Source: Indioceanicola profundi | GTDB taxonomy: Bacteria; Pseudomonadota; Alphaproteobacteria; Azospirillales; Azospirillaceae | Assembly (NCBI RefSeq): GCF_003568845.1 | Contig: NZ_CP030127.1 | Span: 372,001 to 436,000, forward strand | Reading direction: 5' to 3' | DNA length: 64,000 bases | Part shown: positions 36,678 to 45,370 of the stretch, in pieces | Layout of the letters: each line of letters starts with the position of its first letter | Position numbering within the stretch: the first letter of the stretch is position 1 | Notes under the pieces: model-generated | What the model saw: only the letters and a program-made list of their open reading frames with translations | What the model was told of the DNA's origin: nothing | Database searches by the model: none | Program-made: the position numbers and the translations under genes

Positions 36678-37337
36678 TCACATAGCAGCCAATCGGTATC
36701 CCAGCCCCCGAACCGTTTCGATCAATCCACCACCGAGCTTGGCGCGCAGCTTGTGAATATGAACTTCGACCACATTGCTTTCCACGTCCTCTTGCCAGCC
36801 ATAAAGCCGTTCTTCCAGTTGAGACTTGGAGAAGACGACGCCGGGACGCTCCATCAGTGTTTGGAGGATGGTGAGCTCTCTCCGCGACAATGCCACCGGC
36901 TTGCCACCCTGGTGCACGACCTGGCGCGCAGGGTCCAATGACACATCCTTCCATCTGAGCAGCGGCTCCGCCCGTCCACTGGAGCGGCGTAGAAGCGCAC
37001 GCAGCCGCGCAGCAAGCTCGTCCAGGTCGAAGGGTTTGCCCAGGTAGTCATCGGCTCCTGTATCAAGTCCGTGGACGCGGTCTGCTGGTGCATCGCGTGC
37101 TGTCAGTACCAGGATTGGCGTTTGGTCTTCCCGTGAGCGGCTCTCCTGGAGGAGCTCTAGGCCTGATCCGTCCGGCAACATCACGTCCAACACAACGGCA
37201 TCGAAGTCCCCGGTGAGAAAGGCGGCTCGCGCTTCGTCGCAGGTTGAGACCGTGTCTACAGTGAAGCCGCAGAGCCCCAGACCTACCCTGAGGCCGTCCG
37301 ACAGAATCGGATCATCCTCGACCACAAGTATGCGCAT
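36678..37337 (-). CDS. OmpR-family response regulator, PmrA/QseB-like
   Basis: This is a 219-residue regulator with a CheY receiver (acidic VEDDP at 6-10, phospho-acceptor Asp51 in VVLDVMLPDG, the conserved Thr in LVLTARD, Lys in LGKPFD) and a winged-helix effector domain (LSRRELTILQTLMERPG, VEVHIHKLRAKLGG, IETVRGLGYRL). The length and sequence feel are those of the QseB/PmrA/TctD group. Its cognate kinase follows on the same strand but is broken by an IS. A CTTAAG-N5-CTTAAG box, the site type recognised by PmrA/QseB, lies 112 bp upstream of its start in the divergent gap before the oxidase operon, so it probably controls itself and/or that operon. Confidence 0.9.
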   Translation of the reverse strand: MRILVVEDDPILSDGLRVGLGLCGFTVDTVSTCDEARAAFLTGDFDAVVLDVMLPDGSGLELLQESRSREDQTPILVLTARDAPADRVHGLDTGADDYLGKPFDLDELAARLRALLRRSSGRAEPLLRWKDVSLDPARQVVHQGGKPVALSRRELTILQTLMERPGVVFSKSQLEERLYGWQEDVESNVVEVHIHKLRAKLGGGLIETVRGLGYRLAAM

Positions 37338-37448
37338 TACAACCTCGATCCTGGGAATCCCACCACGTCACGGATGGCACCGCCGTCACCAACGATGACC
37401 GGCGGCTTGGCTTCCAGCTGATCCTCTCTCGCCCGAGATCAGGGCGAC

Positions 37449-37471
37449 CACCTTAAGGCTGCCTTAAGGTG
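37449..37471. promoter_or_regulatory. PmrA/QseB-type box in the divergent regulator-oxidase gap
   Basis: The 23-bp sequence is a perfect palindrome around one T: CACCTTAAGGC and GCCTTAAGGTG. It contains CTTAAG-GCTGC-CTTAAG, an exact fit to the YTTAAK-N5-YTTAAK box of PmrA/QseB regulators. It lies 112 bp from the response regulator start and 136 bp from the ccoN start. No good -35 is visible on either side, as expected for an activated promoter. Confidence 0.75.
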
Positions 37472-37606
37472 AGCGGGCGACGAACCCGCCTGAGTAGCCT
37501 TTGGACGGTGGGCCATCGATTATCCAGCCCGGAGTCCGGAGGAAAAATCCTTGGACCCGGCCGGGCATTCAGTCAGACCGGGTTCCCATGCAAATGGGCG
37601 GTCATC

Positions 37607-39220
37607 ATGTTGGGGTCAATTGGCCTAGTACTGACATCGAGCTTTCTGATCTCGCTTGTGGCGTTGGCGTTCCTGATCTGGGCCGTCGCCAATCAGCAAC
37701 TTCGTATTGGCCAGCAGGACGCGCTGACAGTCTTCGATCCGGGCGAAGCGGGCGAACCGGATGATCCGACAGCTTTCGGAAATGGACACGTCCACAGCAA
37801 CGGGCATCGGTTCGATGTCGAACGGCTGGGGATCGACAAGCCTTCCCGGATACCTGTCCTGCTTCTGCTGGTCGCTGCCGCTGTCTGGCTGGTCGTCGGA
37901 TCAGTTTTCGGAATGATCGCGTCTCTGAAGCTCCATCTGCCGGACTGGCTGAATGCCAGCGAACTGCTGACGTTCGGCCGCGTGCGCACGCTGCACCTGA
38001 ACGCGGTGGCATACGGCTGGCTCTCAATGGCCGGGATAGCAGTTGCCCTCTGGACTTTGCCTCGGGTCTTCCACACGCCCCTTCGGCTGTCGAAACTGCC
38101 GGTCGTAGGTGTTCTGCTCTGGAATGCAGCCCTGATCGCAGGTCTTTTCGCAGTCTCTACGGGCAGCACCGACGGGCTCGAGTGGCTCGAAATCCCCTGG
38201 CGCATCGACGTCGTATTGGGCGTGGCGGGTGCATTCTTTGCCGTTCCGCTCGTGGTGACTGCCCTGAAACGGGAGGTCGATCACATTTACGTCACGGGCT
38301 GGTACTACCTCGCCGCCCTGGTCTGGTTCCCGATCCTCTTTCTGATCGCCAACCTACCCGCGATGCACAGTGGCGTGCCGCAAGCTACGGTGAACTGGTG
38401 GTACGCCCATAATGTGCTCGGGCTCTGGCTAACGCCTCTTGGAGTGGGAGCCGCCTACTATTTCATTCCGAAGATCATCGGTAAGCCGATTTACTCCTAT
38501 ACATTGTCGCTCGTCGGCTTCTGGGCGCTGGCCCTGTTCTACAGCCAAGTCGGCATTCACCACTTGATCGGTGGGCCGGTTCCCACTTGGCTGGTCACGC
38601 TTTCCGTCGTGCATAGCGTGATGATGTTCGTTCCCGTCCTGGCCGTGGCAATCAACCAGCATGTCACTGTCGGCCGCAACATGTGGGCTTTCCGCCAATC
38701 GCTTGCGCTCCGGTTCGTGGCCACCGGTGCGGTGATGTACACACTCGCTTCCTTCCAGGGGTCAATCGAAGCGATCCGGTCTGTCAATACGGTGACCCAC
38801 TTCACCCATTACACCGTGGGACATGCTCATCTAGGGGCTTATGCCTTCACCTCGCTGGTGATGTTTGGCGCAATCTACCACATGGTTCCCCGACTCACGG
38901 GGCGGGATTGGCCGTTCCCAAGCCTGCTGTCGCTGCACTATTGGCTCGTGATCGTCGGCTTCGCTCTCTACTTCGTCGCCCTCACGGCAGGCGGACTGCT
39001 CCAAGGGCTGGCTATGCTCGATGTAGCGCGCCCATTCGCCGATAGCGTCACGCTCACGATTCCCTATCTGCAAGGTCGTTCGCTCGGCGGCGCCCTGATG
39101 AGCGTCGGCCACCTTGTCTTCGCTGCTCACCTGTTCCTGGCTCTCGGTCGGATGCGCGCCGGGGCCTCCTCACCACGAGGCCTAACTTCGACCGAAACCG
39201 AGCGGTTCGCAGGAGCCTGA
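37607..39220 (+). CDS. ccoN: cbb3-type cytochrome c oxidase subunit I
   Basis: This is a 537-residue heme-copper oxidase catalytic subunit of the cbb3 class. Heme and copper ligands are visible: His in TLHLNAVAYGWLSMAG (low-spin heme b), His in WWYAHNVLGLWLTPLG (Cu-B), the His pair in GIHHLIGGPVPTW, and the FTHYTVGHAHLGAYAF cluster (high-spin and low-spin hemes). About 12 helices follow an N-terminal extension with one helix and FLIWAVANQQL, similar to small CcoS proteins. The ATG at 37607 was chosen over 37469, although its ribosome-binding site is weak. It starts an operon with ccoO, cytochromes, tsdA and ccoI. Confidence 0.88.
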   Translation: MLGSIGLVLTSSFLISLVALAFLIWAVANQQLRIGQQDALTVFDPGEAGEPDDPTAFGNGHVHSNGHRFDVERLGIDKPSRIPVLLLLVAAAVWLVVGSVFGMIASLKLHLPDWLNASELLTFGRVRTLHLNAVAYGWLSMAGIAVALWTLPRVFHTPLRLSKLPVVGVLLWNAALIAGLFAVSTGSTDGLEWLEIPWRIDVVLGVAGAFFAVPLVVTALKREVDHIYVTGWYYLAALVWFPILFLIANLPAMHSGVPQATVNWWYAHNVLGLWLTPLGVGAAYYFIPKIIGKPIYSYTLSLVGFWALALFYSQVGIHHLIGGPVPTWLVTLSVVHSVMMFVPVLAVAINQHVTVGRNMWAFRQSLALRFVATGAVMYTLASFQGSIEAIRSVNTVTHFTHYTVGHAHLGAYAFTSLVMFGAIYHMVPRLTGRDWPFPSLLSLHYWLVIVGFALYFVALTAGGLLQGLAMLDVARPFADSVTLTIPYLQGRSLGGALMSVGHLVFAAHLFLALGRMRAGASSPRGLTSTETERFAGA

Positions 39221-39223
39221 GAA

Positions 39224-39850
39224 ATGAACCGCGTCATTCCACTTTTCATCCTGGCCTTCGGCATTCTGGCTTTCGCCACCTTGTTCCTGGTGGTGATGCC
39301 CTTCCTGCAGGTTCGTGGCACCGCGGTTCCCGAGGGGTTGCGCCCATACAGCGTGGCCGAGCAACGGGGAAGAGACCACTACGTGAATCTCGGCTGCGTC
39401 TATTGCCACAGCCAGCAACCGCGCTCACCCGATCAGGCTCCAGACCAAGCGCGGGGCTGGGGCCGCCCATCTACTCCGGCGGATTATGTTTTCGACCGGC
39501 CGCACCTGCTCGGGACCATGCGTACCGGGCCAGATCTGCTGAACGTCGGGGCTCGCCTGCCCAGCGTGGCTTGGCACCTGACGCACCTCTACCAGCCGCG
39601 TGCCATCTTCGACTGGAGCATCATGCCTTCATACCCCTTCCTCTTTGATGCCAAGGACAAGGCGGAGCCGGGCGACGTCGTGGTCGATCTTCCGCCGCGC
39701 TATCGGCCCGAGCACGGGGTCGTGGTTGCTCGGCCTGCGGCGCTTGAACTCACCCAGTATCTGCTGAGCCTTGACCGCACCTACCCCAGCACCCCGGACG
39801 CGGAGGACCTGCGAGATCAAGGCTACACCAACGTCGGAGGTGGCCGATGA
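39224..39850 (+). CDS. ccoO: cbb3-type oxidase subunit II (membrane-bound mono-heme cytochrome c)
   Basis: This is a 208-residue subunit with an N-terminal membrane anchor (FILAFGILAFATLFLVVMPF) and one c-type heme site CVYCH at 58-62, with the downstream Met ligand probably in DWSIMPSYPFLF. It transfers electrons to subunit I. The segment HLLGTMRTGPDLLNVGAR is typical of CcoO/FixO. The gene begins 3 bp after ccoN and overlaps the next gene by the ATGA of its stop. Length is close to the family norm. Confidence 0.9.
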   Translation: MNRVIPLFILAFGILAFATLFLVVMPFLQVRGTAVPEGLRPYSVAEQRGRDHYVNLGCVYCHSQQPRSPDQAPDQARGWGRPSTPADYVFDRPHLLGTMRTGPDLLNVGARLPSVAWHLTHLYQPRAIFDWSIMPSYPFLFDAKDKAEPGDVVVDLPPRYRPEHGVVVARPAALELTQYLLSLDRTYPSTPDAEDLRDQGYTNVGGGR

Positions 39851-40485
39851 CCTTCTGGCGCAAGAGGGCCGAACGTCCAACTGGTCCAGAGGTCGATGAG
39901 GCTTTCGAGCCTTATGAGATGGATCGGCCGATTCCGATCCCCGTCCTTGCAGTTGCCGTCGCACTGGCGACTTGGGGCACGACCGCGCTACTGGTCAATG
40001 AAAAAGCGATCGACACCCACAAGGTCGAGCAGGCTGTCGAAGCAATCGAGAGCCGGGCCGAGGCGCAAGGTCGGCAACTGTTCGCAGCGCATTGTGCGAC
40101 ATGCCATCAGACCAATGGAGTGGGCGTCCGCGGAGCGGTGCCGCCTTTGGACGGATCTGATTATGTCCTGGCACAGCCTGAAGTCATCGTCCGGATCCTG
40201 CTGCATGGGATCACCGGACCGATCAACGTGGCTGGTCGCAGCTACGACGGCCACATGCCTGCATTCGGCGCAAGCCTCGCCGACGCGGAGATCGCCAGCA
40301 TCGCCAGCTACGTGCGGAGCGCTTGGTCGAACAACGCGACGCCCGTCAAGCCCGTGTTCGTGCAAGCGCAACGGCAGGCCACCGCGGCGCGCCGTCAACC
40401 CTGGAGCGGCAAAGAGGAACTCCGGCTGCTGATAGAGCGCCCTGCAGATGCTGCTCCTGCCGGACAGCAGGAAGAGCAACCATGA
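39847..40485 (+). CDS. Membrane-anchored mono-heme cytochrome c, in the CcoP position
   Basis: This is a 212-residue cytochrome c with a cytoplasmic N-terminus, one transmembrane helix (IPVLAVAVALATWGTTALLV) and one heme site CATCH at 83-87; the Met ligand is probably in DGHMPAFGASL. By position it replaces CcoP/FixP, but CcoP is normally a di-heme protein of ~290-300 residues, so this is a reduced form. A C-terminal charged extension (QATAARRQPWSGKEELR) is unusual. Start and stop overlap both neighbours by ATGA, so it is tightly coupled to ccoO and the next cytochrome. Confidence 0.85.
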   Translation: MTFWRKRAERPTGPEVDEAFEPYEMDRPIPIPVLAVAVALATWGTTALLVNEKAIDTHKVEQAVEAIESRAEAQGRQLFAAHCATCHQTNGVGVRGAVPPLDGSDYVLAQPEVIVRILLHGITGPINVAGRSYDGHMPAFGASLADAEIASIASYVRSAWSNNATPVKPVFVQAQRQATAARRQPWSGKEELRLLIERPADAAPAGQQEEQP

Positions 40486-41198
40486 TCCGCACCCCATTTT
40501 TTGCCCTTTCTGCGAGCGCTGTCCTGGCGGCAGCTATAGCGACTGTTCCGGCGTCTCTGATGGCGCAGGCACCGGCTGCGGACACTTCGCCGCAGAGCGC
40601 TGCCAACACAGCTTCGGCAGACGTCCTGTCTCTGATCAACGAGGGACGGGAAGGCGTGTGGGCCTGCTCCTCCTGCCACGGTGCGGACGGTGCGGGCAGT
40701 GCCTCCGTTCCGCGTCTGGCCGGATTGCCGGAGGCCTATCTGGCGAGGCAACTGCGTGACTACCGGGACGGGCTCAGAACGAACGAGAACATGCAGTTCG
40801 TAGCGAAACACCTTTCCGACGCCGAAATTGCTTCATTAGCAGCCCAATATTCGCGTCTTGCCAGCCCGTCCAACGCTGCCGCGACCCTTGGCGGAGACGT
40901 GGAGCGTGGGCGCGAACTGGCGATGTACGGGGATTGGAAGCAGGACATCCCACCCTGCTTCTCCTGTCACGGATCGTCGGCTTTCGGGGTGGCGCCGCAT
41001 TTCCCGGGTCTGGCAGCCCAGCCCGCCGACTACACCTACGCTCAGCTGGCGGCCTGGGTGCAGGGGCGGCGCAGCAACTCCTCCCTCGACCTCATGGAAG
41101 CCATCGCCAACCGCATGTCCCCCGCGGACATGAAGGCTGTGGCGGATTACCTGGCCACACTCGCCCCGGCGCCGGTCACCTCATCAACCGAGCAGTGA
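40482..41198 (+). CDS. Di-heme cytochrome c of the c4 type
   Basis: This is a 238-residue periplasmic cytochrome with a signal peptide (cleaved near SLMAQA) and two heme sites, CSSCH at 62-66 and CFSCH at 159-163, in tandem homologous domains (RLAGLPEAYLARQLRDYRDG and HFPGLAAQPADYTYAQLAAW). This is the cytochrome c4 layout. Its ATG overlaps the previous stop (ATGA). It could carry electrons from TsdA, encoded 9 bp downstream, to the oxidase, taking the place of the second heme domain missing in the CcoP-like subunit. That role is inferred. Confidence 0.88.
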   Translation: MIRTPFFALSASAVLAAAIATVPASLMAQAPAADTSPQSAANTASADVLSLINEGREGVWACSSCHGADGAGSASVPRLAGLPEAYLARQLRDYRDGLRTNENMQFVAKHLSDAEIASLAAQYSRLASPSNAAATLGGDVERGRELAMYGDWKQDIPPCFSCHGSSAFGVAPHFPGLAAQPADYTYAQLAAWVQGRRSNSSLDLMEAIANRMSPADMKAVADYLATLAPAPVTSSTEQ

Positions 41199-41207
41199 CG
41201 GGGCAAT

Positions 41208-42377
41208 ATGGACCATCACATGCAAGACAACTCTTCGAACCAAATGTCCGCGATCGGCATTGAGCCCCGTTCCGATCAACGCAAGGGAACGGCGGTGCGG
41301 CGCCTTATCTGGGGCGTCGGCGGCGGCTTCCTTCTCTTTGCATCGGGCCTGATGGTCCACCAGTCCGGGGCCATGCAGGCGGTGGCAGACTGGTTCGGCG
41401 TGGGCCCGGCGGACAGACCCGCCCTAGCAGGAGCCACTGACCCGCGTTCCGAGATGGCCCTTGAACGGCAACGGCGACAGAAGGACCTCTCGGCCCCGGC
41501 CCCGCGCCAGCCTGTGGGCTTCGACGGATACTTCGTACCGCCGTCGCCTGAGAGCATTCCGGACACGCCGTTCGGCCAAGCGGTCGAGCGCGGCCGTCAG
41601 ATCTTTATGAATACGGGAGCGAACGCCGCGGATTTCGTGGGCAACGGGCTTTCCTGCTCCAACTGCCACCTCGATCAGGGGCGGCGGGAGAATTCTGCTC
41701 CGATGTGGGCGGCATTCGTGTCCTACCCGGCTTATCGGAGCAAGACCAAGGACGTCAGCACCATGGCTGATCGGGTGCAGGGTTGTTTCACCTACTCGAT
41801 GAACGCCCAAGCGTCCGCGGCCGGTGCGCCACCGCCGCCGGGTCATCAGATCTACAAGGACCTGGAATCCTACTTCTACTGGATGGCGAATGGCGCGCCG
41901 GTCGGCGAGAAGATGCCAGGGCGTGGTTATCCCGAACTGGCGAAACCCGAGCACGGCTATGATCGAGGCCGTGGCGCAGCCGTCTATGCCGCGAACTGCG
42001 CCCTCTGCCACGGCGAGCAAGGCGAAGGACGCAAGGACCTCAACGGTCGATACATCTTCCCCGCGCTCTGGGGCCCGGATTCCTACAATTGGGGGGCCGG
42101 TATGCACCGCATCGACACGGCCGCCGGGTTCATCAAGGCCAACATGCCGTTGGGCAAGCCCAATAGCTTAACGGATCAGGAAGCCTGGGATGTGGCGTCC
42201 TTCATCAATAGCCATGAGCGACCTAAGGACCCCCGCCAGAAGGGCACCCTCGAGGAGGCTGACGCCGAGTTCCACGCAGGTGAAGCGGACCATTACGGCG
42301 ATATGATCGACGGCCACCTGCTGGGGCAGGGCACCGCCCTCCCGGGTAAGATGACGTCGGACGCTCTAGGGAACTAA
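41208..42377 (+). CDS. tsdA: Thiosulfate dehydrogenase TsdA-like di-heme cytochrome c
   Basis: This is a 389-residue protein that should oxidise two thiosulfates to tetrathionate. It has heme sites CSNCH at 150-154 and CALCH at 264-268. TsdA hallmarks are GNGLSCSNCHLDQGR, WAAFVSYPAYRSK and RVQGCFTYSMNA, where Cys193 corresponds to the unusual Cys axial ligand of TsdA heme 1. ANMPLGKPNSLTDQEAWDVA near 311-330 is also typical. Residues 33-55 form a hydrophobic anchor, so the enzyme is probably membrane-tethered rather than free in the periplasm. It lies 9 bp after the c4-type cytochrome gene and directly before ccoI. Confidence 0.9.
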   Translation: MDHHMQDNSSNQMSAIGIEPRSDQRKGTAVRRLIWGVGGGFLLFASGLMVHQSGAMQAVADWFGVGPADRPALAGATDPRSEMALERQRRQKDLSAPAPRQPVGFDGYFVPPSPESIPDTPFGQAVERGRQIFMNTGANAADFVGNGLSCSNCHLDQGRRENSAPMWAAFVSYPAYRSKTKDVSTMADRVQGCFTYSMNAQASAAGAPPPPGHQIYKDLESYFYWMANGAPVGEKMPGRGYPELAKPEHGYDRGRGAAVYAANCALCHGEQGEGRKDLNGRYIFPALWGPDSYNWGAGMHRIDTAAGFIKANMPLGKPNSLTDQEAWDVASFINSHERPKDPRQKGTLEEADAEFHAGEADHYGDMIDGHLLGQGTALPGKMTSDALGN

Positions 42378-42384
42378 GATCACC

Positions 42385-44631
42385 ATGTCTCACGATCCGG
42401 CGGCACTGGACTACGACGCCATCCAGCAGGCGGGTCGCATGTTGTTCAGCATCGACGGGATGTGGTGTGCGAGTTGTGCCGCCGCCCTTGAACGGATCAT
42501 CGTCCGTACGCCCGGCGTGGTGTCCGCCAAGGTCAATTTCGCCACCGCCTCCGCCTTGGTCCAGTGGCATCCCGACCAGGGTGACATAGCGATAGTCGCC
42601 GACCGCGTCCGGCGACTGGGCTATGCTCTCCGTCCGCCATTCGCGGCCGACGAGGCGGAGCGGAAACTGGCCGATGAGGCTCGCTCTGTCGGCATCCGTC
42701 TCGCAGCGGCGATCTTTTTCGGCATGTGGGCGATGGCGGTGTCCGTACCGCTCTACTTCGATCGTGGCCTTGCGACGAGCAACGCAGGCTGGTGGATGGC
42801 GGCGGCGGCAGGGTTGCTTTCATTACCGGTGGTCCTTTACGCGGGGTTGCCCTTCTACCGGGCAGGATGGCGGACGACTATCGTCGGCGCGCCGGGTATG
42901 GACGCTCTGATCTCGGTCGGCGTGCTGGCATCCCTAGGGCTTTCGGCCTGGCGACTGGCCAGTGGCTCAGCTGATGTCTACTTCGATACCGCGACAATGC
43001 TCATCAGCCTGCTGCTCGTGGGGCGCCTGATCGAGTTGAATGCGCGGAAACGGGCGGTCTCCGCGATGACAGCCCTGCGGGCCGTTATGCCCGACCGTGC
43101 GCACAGATTGGGGCGCGACGGGCAAGAGGCGGAGGTGGATGCCGCCGTCTTGGTTCCTGGCGATCAGATCCGTGTCATGGCCGGTGGTCGGATACCTGTG
43201 GACGGCATGGTGATGTCCGGAAGCAGCGCCGTCGACCGATCGGTGCTGACAGGGGAAGCATCACCAGCGGCGGTCGGTGTGGGCAGCGTGGTCGAGGCCG
43301 GTTCCATCAATATGCTGCGCCAGATCATCATATTGGTCGAACGGCCAGTCGGCCAGCGGACGCTGGACCTGATGGGCGGGCGTATCGCTGAGGTTCTTGG
43401 CGGGAAGGGCGAAATTCAGCGGCTTGCGGACCGAGTGGCCCGGCTGCTCGTTCCCGCGGTTCTGGCTGTCTCCGCTGTAACCCTATTCGCGGGATCACTC
43501 GCCGGTCTGCCAGTCGAAGAAGCGCTCCTGCGGGCCGTTTCCGTCCTCGTGGTCGCCTGTCCCTGCGCGATCGGCTTGGCTGTTCCGATGGCCTACGTTG
43601 CGGTGACTGGCGCTGCCGCCAAGCGGGGCATCCTGGTTCGGGACGCCGCTGCTTGGGAGGCCTTGGCCGGGGCCAAAACGATGCTTTTCGACAAGACCGG
43701 CACGCTGACCCAAGGGCAGCCGCAGGTCATCGAGGTGAGGCCCGCCGTAGGGCACTCCCGAGAAGAGGTTCTGCGGCTGGCTGCTCTGGCGGAGCGCGGA
43801 ATTGATCATCCGCTTGCTCACGCCATCATTGCCGCAGCGCCAGAGGACATGGAGACTGGAATATCTCCTGCCGACGGTGGAACCCGTCTTGCTCGTGGGG
43901 CCGAGATTCGGGACGAGAATGGGCAGGTCGCGATCTTCGTCGGGAGCATTCCTGGTTTTGAGACACCCTGGGCGGCGGCCGCCGCGTCGGGTATGACCCG
44001 CGTGGAGGTACTTTTCCGCGGTCTTTGGATTGGCGCCATTCTCATGGCGGATGAGGCTCGGCCGGATGCGCGGGCAGCCATTCACAGCTTGCGCAGTGCC
44101 GGAATCTGCTTAGGGCTCGCTACGGGTGATGCGGCTGGGTCTGCGCATGCAGTGGCGGCCGATCTCGGGTTGCCTCAGAGCGCTGTGCATGCTGCCTGCA
44201 CCCCCGAGGACAAGGCGGAACTCGTCGCGGCGGCGGAAGGGCCCGTGGTCTTCATCGGCGACGGAATCAACGACGCCCTGGCTCTCTGCCGGGCAGACGT
44301 TGGCATTGCCATGACCGGGGCGACTGCCACGGCCACAGCCGCGGCCGGTATCGCCATCGTGGGCGGAGGGGTTTCCACAATCGTGGAGGCTCGGGAACTG
44401 GCCTGCCGCAGCATGAAGGTGATGCGCCAGAATCTTACCCTGTCTGCCGCCTACAATGCTCTCGGCCTCGGTTTCGCCGTGACGGGGGCGATCCCCCCTG
44501 CCGTCGCTGCCGCAGCGATGCTTGCGAGTTCACTCAGCGTGCTTCTGAACTCCGCGCGTCTTGCCCGTGGCTCCGCGCCTATGACGGTTCCGGGTTGCCG
44601 CCGAGAGGAACGCCATCGGTCGCAGCTTTAA
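42385..44631 (+). CDS. ccoI: CcoI/FixI-like copper-translocating P1B-type ATPase
   Basis: This is a 748-residue copper pump for cbb3 oxidase assembly. An N-terminal HMA domain has CASC at residues 28-31. Eight helices include the CPC motif at 392-394 (ACPCAIGLAVPM). The actuator TGEAS, phosphorylation DKTGTLT with Asp436, the nucleotide-binding HPLAHAI and the GDGINDALAL hinge are all present. CcoI-type ATPases load copper for CcoN rather than detoxify, and the operon place supports this. No ccoG, ccoH, ccoQ or separate ccoS was found beside it. It starts 7 bp after the tsdA stop. Confidence 0.9.
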   Translation: MSHDPAALDYDAIQQAGRMLFSIDGMWCASCAAALERIIVRTPGVVSAKVNFATASALVQWHPDQGDIAIVADRVRRLGYALRPPFAADEAERKLADEARSVGIRLAAAIFFGMWAMAVSVPLYFDRGLATSNAGWWMAAAAGLLSLPVVLYAGLPFYRAGWRTTIVGAPGMDALISVGVLASLGLSAWRLASGSADVYFDTATMLISLLLVGRLIELNARKRAVSAMTALRAVMPDRAHRLGRDGQEAEVDAAVLVPGDQIRVMAGGRIPVDGMVMSGSSAVDRSVLTGEASPAAVGVGSVVEAGSINMLRQIIILVERPVGQRTLDLMGGRIAEVLGGKGEIQRLADRVARLLVPAVLAVSAVTLFAGSLAGLPVEEALLRAVSVLVVACPCAIGLAVPMAYVAVTGAAAKRGILVRDAAAWEALAGAKTMLFDKTGTLTQGQPQVIEVRPAVGHSREEVLRLAALAERGIDHPLAHAIIAAAPEDMETGISPADGGTRLARGAEIRDENGQVAIFVGSIPGFETPWAAAAASGMTRVEVLFRGLWIGAILMADEARPDARAAIHSLRSAGICLGLATGDAAGSAHAVAADLGLPQSAVHAACTPEDKAELVAAAEGPVVFIGDGINDALALCRADVGIAMTGATATATAAAGIAIVGGGVSTIVEARELACRSMKVMRQNLTLSAAYNALGLGFAVTGAIPPAVAAAAMLASSLSVLLNSARLARGSAPMTVPGCRREERHRSQL

Positions 44632-44698
44632 AGAAATCGGCTGCAAAAGAGACAGCATCATCAAAAGACGATTTATCAAGGGAAGTGGAAACTTGACC

Positions 44699-45370
44699 AT
44701 GGACTCTCGCTATGTGCATGCACTCGGAGCCGGTTTGCTTGTGACGATCGTAATAGTGGGAGCTTGGTGGTTTCAGGCACCAGCCCTAGCCCCAGCTACC
44801 GAAGCTGTAGCTGATACGACGGCCGAATTGGGACCGGAGGCATTGACCCACGGTCCGAGCGCAGTCGTTCTAGGGAACCCGCAGGGCGATGTGACCGTCA
44901 TAGAGTACTTTGACTACCAATGCCCGGTCTGCCGCCGGGTTCATCCAACCATCAAGCAACTTGCCGAGGATAACGAGGGCATCCGTATTATCCACAAGCA
45001 CTGGCCGGTGTTCGGAGCCGCCTCCGTGTACGCATCCAGACTGGCGCTTGCGGCCCGCTGGCAAGACCGTTACGAGGAGGTCCACAATGCCTTCATGAGC
45101 ATTCCGGGGCGCCTCGACGAGGATAAGATCCGGAAGGCGGCTACCAGCGCCGGTCTCGACCTGGCGGCGGCTGAACGCAGCCTCGACGAGAGGGCCGCCG
45201 AAATCGATGAAGCGTTGAGCCAAGCATCGGCACAGGCAGCATTCCTTCGCCTGCAAGGCACGCCAGGCTTTGTAATCGGCAGCTATCTCATTCCCGGGGG
45301 CCTGGATCTGGATACCTTGAAGGAGATCGTGGCCGATGTACGCTCGAAGACCCGGGAGGAGCAGCAGTGA
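44699..45370 (+). CDS. DsbA-family thiol:disulfide interchange protein
   Basis: This is a 223-residue exported or membrane-tethered thioredoxin-fold protein. An N-terminal helix (GAGLLVTIVIVGAWWF) is followed by the active site CPVC at 75-78 in VIEYFDYQCPVCRR. A helical insert and the cis-Pro loop (LQGTPGFVIG) follow. It belongs to the DsbA/BdbD-like group. It starts 67 bp after ccoI with AAGGGAAGTGG upstream; a TTG two codons earlier is possible. The stop overlaps the GTG start of the next gene. It probably helps keep cytochrome CXXCH cysteines or other periplasmic thiols in the right state. Confidence 0.85.
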   Translation: MDSRYVHALGAGLLVTIVIVGAWWFQAPALAPATEAVADTTAELGPEALTHGPSAVVLGNPQGDVTVIEYFDYQCPVCRRVHPTIKQLAEDNEGIRIIHKHWPVFGAASVYASRLALAARWQDRYEEVHNAFMSIPGRLDEDKIRKAATSAGLDLAAAERSLDERAAEIDEALSQASAQAAFLRLQGTPGFVIGSYLIPGGLDLDTLKEIVADVRSKTREEQQ

